The notes under the pieces were generated by a model. The model was not told where the DNA came from. It searched no databases and saw nothing but the letters and a program-made list of their open reading frames with translations. DNA of 64,000 nucleotides from Mycobacterium sherrisii (GTDB lineage: Bacteria; Actinomycetota; Actinomycetes; Mycobacteriales; Mycobacteriaceae): the NCBI RefSeq assembly GCF_002102355.1, contig NZ_LQPT01000081.1, positions 186,001 through 250,000 of the forward strand. The letters run 5' to 3'. Made by a program: the position numbers and the translations under genes. This document shows positions 58,257 to 64,000 of this stretch, piece by piece (positions within the stretch are counted from its first letter, which is position 1; each line of letters begins with the position of its first letter).

Positions 58257-59687
58257 ATGAGTACAGCCCTGGTCGATGGTGCTGGCGCTGGCGGAGTTGA
58301 CGCCGGCGTCGATGATGAGGCGGACGCCGGCGTCGATGATGAGGCGGATGCGTTCGATGCGTTGGAGGCTGCCCTGCACGGGGTGCTCGGCTTGGACACG
58401 ACCCGGCTGAACACCCGGCAGCGGCTGCAGCGGTTGGGGCGCTACGAACGGATCCGCCGCATGTTGCCCGCCGGGGAGCATGCGCTGATCAACCAGCTGG
58501 CCCGCGAGGCCACCCCGGCGGAGTTGGGCTGCCCTTTATCGCAGGCGGTCGCCGACTGGACCCAGATCAGCCGCGCCGAAGCTGGCCGCCGCGTGCGCGA
58601 GGCCGCCGACCTGGGCCCGCGGTGCGCGTTGACCGGCGCGCCGTTGGCCCCGGTGCTGCCCGCCACCGCCAGGGCCCAAGCCGAGGGACGGTTGGGGCCT
58701 GAGCATGTGGCGGTGATCCGCCGCTTTTATCACCGCCTGCCCGGCTGGATCGACGACGACACCCGCAGCCACGCCGAAACTCACCTCGCCACCCTGGGCA
58801 CTCAGTACCGCCCCGATCAACTGGCCCGGCTCGCCGACAAGCTCGCTGACTGTCTCAACCCCGACGGCAGCCACAGCGACGACGACCGCGCCCACCGCCG
58901 CGCCCTGACCCTGGGTAAACAGCAACCCGACGGGATGTCGGCGGTCAGCGGCTGGTTGACCCCGGAGCTACGCGCCACCCTGGAAGCCGTCCTGGCGAAG
59001 TTGGCCGCCCCCGGCATGTGCAACCCCACCGACGAGCAACCCACGGTGGACGGATCGCCGGGTCAGGATGCCATCGACGGCGACGTCCGCAGCGCGGCGC
59101 AACGCCACCACGACGGTCTCAACGCCGCCCTGCGCGCGGTCCTGGCCAGCGGGGAGCTCGGCCAGCACAACGGGCTGCCGGCCACCATCATCGTGTCGAC
59201 CACCCTGACCGAATTACAGGCCGTGCAGGGCCACGGCAGCACCGGTGCGGGGACCCGGCTGCCGATCAGCGACGTGATCCGGCTGGCCCGCCATGCGTAC
59301 CACTACCTGGCCGTCTTCGACGGCGCCAAGCCCGTGGCGCTGTATCACACCAAACGCTTGGCCTCACCCGGCCAACGCATCGTGCTCTACGCCAAAGACC
59401 GCGGCTGCTCGGCGCCCGGCTGCGACGTCGGCGGCTACTACTGCGAGGTGCACCATGTCACCGACTACGCCACCTGCCGAGAAACCGACATCGACAACCT
59501 CACCCTGGCCTGCGGACCACACCACCGCCTCCTGCAACCCCAAGGCTGGACCACCCGCCGAAACACCAACGGCCACACCGAATGGATCCCACCACCCCAC
59601 CAGGACCGCGGCCAACCCCGCACCAACACCTATCACCACCCCGAACGACAGCTCACCGACGACACCGACACCGGCGGCGTCACCTAA
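58257..59687 (+). CDS. 13E12/DUF222 repeat-family protein with HNH endonuclease domain
   Basis: 476 aa. DUF222 helical domain ([34 protein letters not shown]) followed by a C-terminal HNH domain ([18 protein letters not shown], then [13 protein letters not shown]) with both CxxC-type zinc positions and the HH...N...H residues intact. These proteins belong to the REP13E12 mobile repeat family, which serve as phage attachment sites in M. tuberculosis. The N-terminus carries a perfect 24-bp tandem duplication (58299-58346) encoding DAGVDDEA twice. It interrupts the Rv1276-Rv1277 order of M. tuberculosis, consistent with insertion. Confidence 0.9.
   Translation: MSTALVDGAGAGGVDAGVDDEADAGVDDEADAFDALEAALHGVLGLDTTRLNTRQRLQRLGRYERIRRMLPAGEHALINQLAREATPAELGCPLSQAVADWTQISRAEAGRRVREAADLGPRCALTGAPLAPVLPATARAQAEGRLGPEHVAVIRRFYHRLPGWIDDDTRSHAETHLATLGTQYRPDQLARLADKLADCLNPDGSHSDDDRAHRRALTLGKQQPDGMSAVSGWLTPELRATLEAVLAKLAAPGMCNPTDEQPTVDGSPGQDAIDGDVRSAAQRHHDGLNAALRAVLASGELGQHNGLPATIIVSTTLTELQAVQGHGSTGAGTRLPISDVIRLARHAYHYLAVFDGAKPVALYHTKRLASPGQRIVLYAKDRGCSAPGCDVGGYYCEVHHVTDYATCRETDIDNLTLACGPHHRLLQPQGWTTRRNTNGHTEWIPPPHQDRGQPRTNTYHHPERQLTDDTDTGGVT
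58299..58346 (+). repeat. Perfect tandem repeat, 2 x 24 bp, inside the 13E12-type gene
   Basis: Copies at 58299-58322 and 58323-58346 are identical and in frame, encoding two DAGVDDEA units, followed by a partial third (GATGCG). It looks like a recent slippage or duplication and could vary in copy number between strains. Confidence 0.9.
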
Positions 59688-59691
59688 CGTG

Positions 59692-60204
59692 ATGCGGGTG
59701 AGCGAATCTCGGCGGACCCTGTTGTTGATGCGGCACGCGAAATCCGGCTACCCGCCCGGAGTCGCGGACCACGACCGGCCATTGGCGCCGCGCGGGATAC
59801 GGGAAGCGGGGCTGGGCGGTGACTGGCTGCGGGTCAACCAGCCGAGGATCGATCTCGTGTTGTGCTCCACGGCGACCCGCGCCCGGCAGACGCTGTCCCA
59901 CACGGGCGTTGACGCCCCGGTGCAGTACCGCGACCGCCTCTACGACACCACACCGGGGACGGTGATCGACGAGATCAACGCGGTCGCCGACACGGTCGGT
60001 ACCCTGCTCGTCGTCGGGCACGAACCGACCATGTCCGCGCTGGCACTGGGGCTGACAACCGATGACGACGCGAACAACGCCGCGAGGCAACGCATTTCAG
60101 AAAAGTACCCGACGTCGGGCATCGCGGTACTTGGGCTGATCGGCGAGTGGGGCGACTTACAACCGGGCCGGGCCGCTTTGAACTGCTTCTACGTTCCGCG
60201 CTGA
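59692..60204 (+). CDS. SixA-type phosphohistidine phosphatase (histidine phosphatase superfamily)
   Basis: 170 aa, equivalent to Rv1276c. Catalytic RHAK motif (LLLMRHAKSGYPPG), Arg in CSTATRARQT, and the second His in VVGHEPTMSALA. SixA in E. coli dephosphorylates histidine on a phosphorelay or PTS protein; the mycobacterial target is unknown. ATG 59692 directly follows the HNH gene stop, and the frame is also open upstream inside that gene. Confidence 0.9.
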   Translation: MRVSESRRTLLLMRHAKSGYPPGVADHDRPLAPRGIREAGLGGDWLRVNQPRIDLVLCSTATRARQTLSHTGVDAPVQYRDRLYDTTPGTVIDEINAVADTVGTLLVVGHEPTMSALALGLTTDDDANNAARQRISEKYPTSGIAVLGLIGEWGDLQPGRAALNCFYVPR

Positions 60205-60209
60205 AGCCG

Positions 60210-60758
60210 CTACGAGTTCGTCGACAACGTCAGCTCCATCAGCTTGATGGCCTGACCGCACGCATCGATACCGGGCGCCTGCGGGTTGACCCACCAGCCG
60301 ACCACTCCGGCGGCGTCGCTGGCCACTCCACACGCGCCGTTCGGATCGTCCGGACGCATCACGATCGAATTCACGCCCGCGATCGCCCGGCTTTCCACCT
60401 TGTACTTGAGGAACTCGGCCACCTTGCGCTCTTCGCTCAGGCTGCCCTGCTCGAACCAAAACCGGGTGATGTCGATCAGGCCGGCGGGATTGGCCGCCTG
60501 CCAGCGGCAGATCGCGCCGACGAACGTGCTCTGGATGTCCAGCGGGTCCGCACCCACGGTCTTGGCCAGGATGTCACTGGTCAACACCTCGCACTCCTTG
60601 AGCAGGTTGGGATATTGCTGCTGCGAGTTGTTGTTGCGGGGCACACTGCCCGAACCCGCCTTGACGGCGTTACCGCCGATCGACCTCGAGCAACCGGTCA
60701 ACACAATCAGCGCGCTGAGCACAACGACGGCCGCCGTTCGGATGCGTCTTGTCATCAT
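60210..60758 (-). CDS. lprC: Lipoprotein LprC (DUF3558)
   Basis: 182 aa. Signal peptide with lipobox LIVLTGCS (Cys at about residue 23), then a DUF3558 domain with paired cysteines (LKECEVL, GAICRWQ, GACGV, IDACGQ) that probably form disulphides. Exported and lipid-anchored, orthologue of Rv1275; function unknown. Its start overlaps the lprB stop by 4 nt. Confidence 0.92.
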   Translation of the reverse strand: MMTRRIRTAAVVVLSALIVLTGCSRSIGGNAVKAGSGSVPRNNNSQQQYPNLLKECEVLTSDILAKTVGADPLDIQSTFVGAICRWQAANPAGLIDITRFWFEQGSLSEERKVAEFLKYKVESRAIAGVNSIVMRPDDPNGACGVASDAAGVVGWWVNPQAPGIDACGQAIKLMELTLSTNS

Positions 60759-61306
60759 TTCGCGTTCGCAATCGATTGGCGAGTCAGTTCGCGGGCAATG
60801 TCACACGGCGGCGGGAAGGGCTTTTGGCTGAAGCTGATTGACCACTCGATGAAGTCGTCCTGGAACTGGATCCCGACCTCGCACAGCGAATCGCCCAGGT
60901 TCGGCTCGTTGCCGACCGCGATGAAGCCGCTGTGCCCGTTGATGGTGATGTCGTCGACGGTGGCACGCGACAACTCCTCGGTCTTGCGTTCCCGCCCGAT
61001 CGGGCTGCCGCGATACCAGGAGAACGAGAAATGCGGCCCGAGAATGCCGCCCCCGGCCAGCCACTGGCAGCCCACCGAATTGCGCGCGGTGTTGATCAGG
61101 CCGCTCACCTTGGTCAGTTCCGCCACCGTCTGATCGCTGACGCCGCCGCACTGCGGAAACATCGGCCCGTGATGCCCCTCGGCGTCGCCCGGCGCCGACG
61201 ACGACGTGCCTGGCGGTTTGTTGTCGCCGGAACCGGAGCAGCCCGCCAGCGACGGGACCAGGATCGTCACGGCCGTCATGGCCAGCGCCGCGAGGTTACG
61301 ACGCAC
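60755..61306 (-). CDS. lprB: Lipoprotein LprB (DUF3558)
   Basis: 183 aa. Signal peptide with lipobox PSLAGCS, then a domain near-identical to M. tuberculosis LprB in the centre (FPQCGGVSDQTVAELTKV, VGCQWLAGGGILGPHFSF, RKTEELSRATVDDI). It is related to the adjacent lprC, probably by duplication. GTG 61306 (VRRNLAALAM) fits the orthologue's N-terminus; an upstream GTG at 61345 would add 13 residues. Function unknown. Confidence 0.9.
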   Translation of the reverse strand: MRRNLAALAMTAVTILVPSLAGCSGSGDNKPPGTSSSAPGDAEGHHGPMFPQCGGVSDQTVAELTKVSGLINTARNSVGCQWLAGGGILGPHFSFSWYRGSPIGRERKTEELSRATVDDITINGHSGFIAVGNEPNLGDSLCEVGIQFQDDFIEWSISFSQKPFPPPCDIARELTRQSIANAK

Positions 61307-61492
61307 CGCTACCCTGCTTCCGCTCAGCTTGCTGCTGGTCCACACGATGCACTGTAGCGGCAGCCCAGCGGGTCAACCACCGACACGCCACCTGATCAGG
61401 CATTTTCGGTGCGCTCGGCGGATGGCGCACCCGCACGCAACCGTCCGGCGGTGCGCACCACCGCGCCGCGCGCCATATGCGACAGTTACCAA

Positions 61493-63259
61493 ATGCTTCT
61501 GGCACTGCTGCGCCAGTACATCCGGCCGTACCGCCGGCTGGTGGCGGCGCTGCTGGTGCTCCAAACGATCAGCACCCTGGCAACGCTGTACCTGCCGACA
61601 CTCAACGCCGCGATCATCGATGACGGCGTCGCCAAGAGTGACACCGCGACGATCGTCAGGCTCGGCATCCTGATGCTGGCAGTCACCGGGCTGCAGGTGC
61701 TGTGTTCGGTCGGCGCCACCTACTTCGGGTCGCGGACCGGAATGGGGTTCGGCCGCGACCTGCGCATGGCCATGTTCGAACACGTCACCACGTTCTCCGA
61801 ACACGAGACCGCCCGATTCGGCGCCCCGACGCTACTCACCCGCAGCACCAACGACGTCCGGCAGATCCAGTACCTGGTGCAGATGGCCGGCACGGTGCTG
61901 GTGACGGCGCCGATCATGTGCATCGGCGGAATCTTCATGGCCATCCACCAGGAGGCCACGCTGACGTGGCTGCTGCTGGTCAGCGTCCCGATTTTGGGCG
62001 TGGCCAACTACTGGATCATGTCGCACATGCTGCCGCTGTTCCGCAGCATGCAGGCCCTGATCGACGGCATCAACCGGGTGGTGCGCGACCAGCTGTCCGG
62101 GGTGCGGGTGGTTCGGGCGTTCACCCGTGAAGACTTTGAGCGCGACCGGTTTTCGCGCGCCAACGCCGCCCTGTCCAACGCGGCCCTGACGGCGGGCAAC
62201 TGGCAAGCGTTGATGCTGCCGGTGACGACGCTGACCATCAACCTGTCCAGCGTCGCGCTGATCTGGTTCGGCGGACTGCGCATCGATCGCGGTCAGATGC
62301 AGGTCGGTTCGCTGACCGCGTTCCTGGCCTACTTCACCCAGATCCTGATGGCGGTGCTGGTCGCGACGATGACACTGGTGGTGTTGCCGCGAGCGTCGGT
62401 GTGCGCCGAGCGAATCACCGAAGTGATGTCGACCCGCGCCGCGGTCGCCAGCCCGCAGCACCCGAAGCTTCCGGCGCACCCACTCACCGGCGTGGTGCGT
62501 CTGGACGCAGCGACATTCACCTACCCGGGGGCCGAGCGGCCGGTGCTGCACGATATTTCGCTGACCGCCCGGCCCGGCACCACCACCGCGATCGTCGGCA
62601 GCACCGGCTCGGGCAAATCGACATTGGTGTCGCTGATCTGCCGGCTTTACGACGTGACCGCCGGCGCGGTGCTGCTCGATGACCTCGACGTCCGCGACTA
62701 CGACACCGAACGGCTTTGGGCAGCAATCGGATTGGTGCCACAGCGCGGCTACCTCTTCTCCGGCACACTGGCAGAGAATCTGCGAATGGGCGCGGTGCCG
62801 GGTAGGGCCGTGACCGACGACGACATGTGGGAAGCGTTGCGCGTGGCGGCGGCCGACGATTTCGTCCGTGCACATCCCGACGGGCTGCACCTGCGCGTCG
62901 CCCAGGCCGGCATGAACTTCTCCGGCGGACAACGGCAGCGGCTGGCGATCGCCCGGGCCGTGATCCGCCGCCCGGCAATCTATCTTTTCGACGACGCGTT
63001 CTCCGCGCTGGATGTGCATACCGAGGCGCGGGTCCGCGCCGCGTTGCGCGAGGTTTCCGGTGACGCCACCACCATCGTTGTCACGCAGCGGATTTCGACC
63101 GCCTCGCGGGCCGACCACATCGTCGTCATCGACGATGGGGAGCTGGTGGGCTCGGGCACTCACGAGTCGTTGCTCGACTCCTGCCCGACCTACGCGGAAT
63201 TCGCGGACTCCCAGTCGGTGGACGCGGTGCGATCCGACCACGTCGGGGGCACCCCGTGA
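61493..63259 (+). CDS. ABC exporter half-transporter (Rv1273c-like)
   Basis: 588 aa: six-helix exporter domain ([20 protein letters not shown] onward) and an ABC ATPase with Walker [12 protein letters not shown]-loop [12 protein letters not shown], signature FSGGQRQR and Walker [13 protein letters not shown]. The residue after the Walker B Asp is Asp, not Glu. This half-site is therefore probably degenerate, as in heterodimeric exporters such as TM287/288. Substrate unknown. ATG 61493 matches the orthologue N-terminus; the frame upstream to 61409 is not similar. Confidence 0.93.
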   Translation: MLLALLRQYIRPYRRLVAALLVLQTISTLATLYLPTLNAAIIDDGVAKSDTATIVRLGILMLAVTGLQVLCSVGATYFGSRTGMGFGRDLRMAMFEHVTTFSEHETARFGAPTLLTRSTNDVRQIQYLVQMAGTVLVTAPIMCIGGIFMAIHQEATLTWLLLVSVPILGVANYWIMSHMLPLFRSMQALIDGINRVVRDQLSGVRVVRAFTREDFERDRFSRANAALSNAALTAGNWQALMLPVTTLTINLSSVALIWFGGLRIDRGQMQVGSLTAFLAYFTQILMAVLVATMTLVVLPRASVCAERITEVMSTRAAVASPQHPKLPAHPLTGVVRLDAATFTYPGAERPVLHDISLTARPGTTTAIVGSTGSGKSTLVSLICRLYDVTAGAVLLDDLDVRDYDTERLWAAIGLVPQRGYLFSGTLAENLRMGAVPGRAVTDDDMWEALRVAAADDFVRAHPDGLHLRVAQAGMNFSGGQRQRLAIARAVIRRPAIYLFDDAFSALDVHTEARVRAALREVSGDATTIVVTQRISTASRADHIVVIDDGELVGSGTHESLLDSCPTYAEFADSQSVDAVRSDHVGGTP

Positions 63260-64000
63260 CCACGGCGACCACTCCACGCACGCCGGCGACCCGTTCGCGC
63301 GACTTTTGGGGTACCGCCGCGCGACTGGTGCAACGCCTTGCGCCACAACGGAACCTGAGCATCGCCGTGATTGCCCTGGGCCTGGCCGGCACCGCCATCG
63401 GGGTCGTCGTGCCGCGGATCCTCGGCCACGCCACGGATCTACTCTTCAACGGCGTAATCGGCCGCGGCCTGCCGGCGGGACTCACCAAGTACCAGGCCGT
63501 TGCCCAGGCCCGCGGCCGCGGTGAAAGCACCTTCGCCGACCTGTTGTCCGGGATGAACGTGGTCCCCGGCCGCGGGGTGGAATTCGGAGCCGTCGCACGA
63601 ACATTGGCCATCGCGTTGGCCCTGTACCTCATTGCCGCACTGCTGATTTGGGCCCAATCGCGGCTGCTCAACCTGACCCTGCAACGCACCATGGTCGCGC
63701 TGCGCAACGACGTCGAAGACAAAGTTCACCGGCTGCCACTGTCCTACTTCGACGGGCGGCTGCGCGGCGAACTGCTGAGCCGGATGACCAACGACATCGA
63801 CAACGTCCAATCGTCGCTGTCGATGACGATCAACCAACTGCTCACGGCGATCCTGACCGTCGTGGCGGTGCTGGCGATGATGCTGTCGATCTCCCCGCTG
63901 CTGACCCTGATCGTGCTGCTGGCCGTGCCGCTCTCGCTGCTGGCGACCCGGGCGATCACCCGCCGCTCGCACCGGCTCTTCGCGGCCCAGTGGACCAGCA
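63256..64000 (+). CDS. ABC exporter half-transporter (Rv1272c-like), truncated by window end
   Basis: GTG start at 63256 overlaps the preceding stop (GTGA). 248 aa are visible, covering a hydrophilic N-terminus ([18 protein letters not shown]) and the first membrane helices ([38 protein letters not shown]), then [20 protein letters not shown], typical of exporter transmembrane domains. Between helices 1 and 2 is an extra loop (residues about 65-110) relative to the partner. It should heterodimerise with the half-transporter before it. The ATPase domain lies beyond the window. Confidence 0.9.
   Translation, partial: MTTATTPRTPATRSRDFWGTAARLVQRLAPQRNLSIAVIALGLAGTAIGVVVPRILGHATDLLFNGVIGRGLPAGLTKYQAVAQARGRGESTFADLLSGMNVVPGRGVEFGAVARTLAIALALYLIAALLIWAQSRLLNLTLQRTMVALRNDVEDKVHRLPLSYFDGRLRGELLSRMTNDIDNVQSSLSMTINQLLTAILTVVAVLAMMLSISPLLTLIVLLAVPLSLLATRAITRRSHRLFAAQWTS

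Noticed and set aside
58299-58346. Short direct repeats considered as CRISPR
   Set aside because: The two units are adjacent without spacers and are in frame inside a gene; no cas genes are present.

Overview
The window comes from a slow-growing Mycobacterium. The evidence is a 23S-ITS-16S rRNA operon directly downstream of murA, the mycobacterial ATP synthase operon with a fused b-delta subunit, and many proteins that I recognise as near-identical to M. tuberculosis Rv1272c-Rv1315 in gene order (inverted relative to H37Rv). The 16S rRNA combines a short helix 18 with a slow-grower type helix 10. I recall that pairing from the M. simiae group, but I cannot place the species from sequence reading alone.

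Layout. 1-4240 (minus): 3'-truncated 23S, a tRNA-less ITS, complete 16S, and a leader with two good sigma-A type promoters. 4240-5493 (minus): murA. 5563-6153 (plus): a cob(I)alamin adenosyltransferase. 6184-14610 (minus): a DUF2550 membrane protein and the whole atp operon (AtpI-like, atpB-E-F-FH-A-G-D-C). 14834-27746 (minus): a tightly packed run of wecA, sua5, prmC, prfA, rpmE, rho, thrB, thrC, hom, lysA and argS. A tRNA-Arg(CCG) follows at 27871 on the plus strand.

28310-36515 is more variable. It holds a MetX-like lipoprotein hydrolase, two small secreted proteins, a DUF1345 membrane protein, a NUDIX hydrolase, a ketosteroid-isomerase-like protein, a TrkA/K+-channel protein split by a frameshift, a luciferase-like oxidoreductase, two VOC proteins and an Rrf2 regulator. 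36570-39352 (minus) is cysD-cysNC for sulfate activation, with a perfect 14-bp palindrome over the translation start region of cysD.

39957-47355 (minus) is the most striking block: an ArsR regulator plus six genes for a membrane-bound hydrogenase/complex-I-like enzyme. It matches M. tuberculosis Rv0081-Rv0087, which lies elsewhere in that genome. Here the NuoD-like subunit has lost all four Ni-Fe cysteine ligands, while the small-subunit Fe-S cysteines and the proton-channel lysines and glutamates are kept. No ferredoxin-like, formate dehydrogenase or maturation genes are adjacent. I regard it as a non-hydrogenase, proton-coupled redox complex of unknown substrate.

47509-52947 (plus) is the oppBCDA peptide importer. 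52934-58016 (minus) holds an S33-type hydrolase and an SbcD/SbcC-like pair with unusual features. 58257-59687 (plus) is a 13E12-type HNH protein. Then follow a SixA-like phosphatase, lipoproteins lprC and lprB (minus), and two ABC exporter half-transporters (plus), the second cut by the window end.
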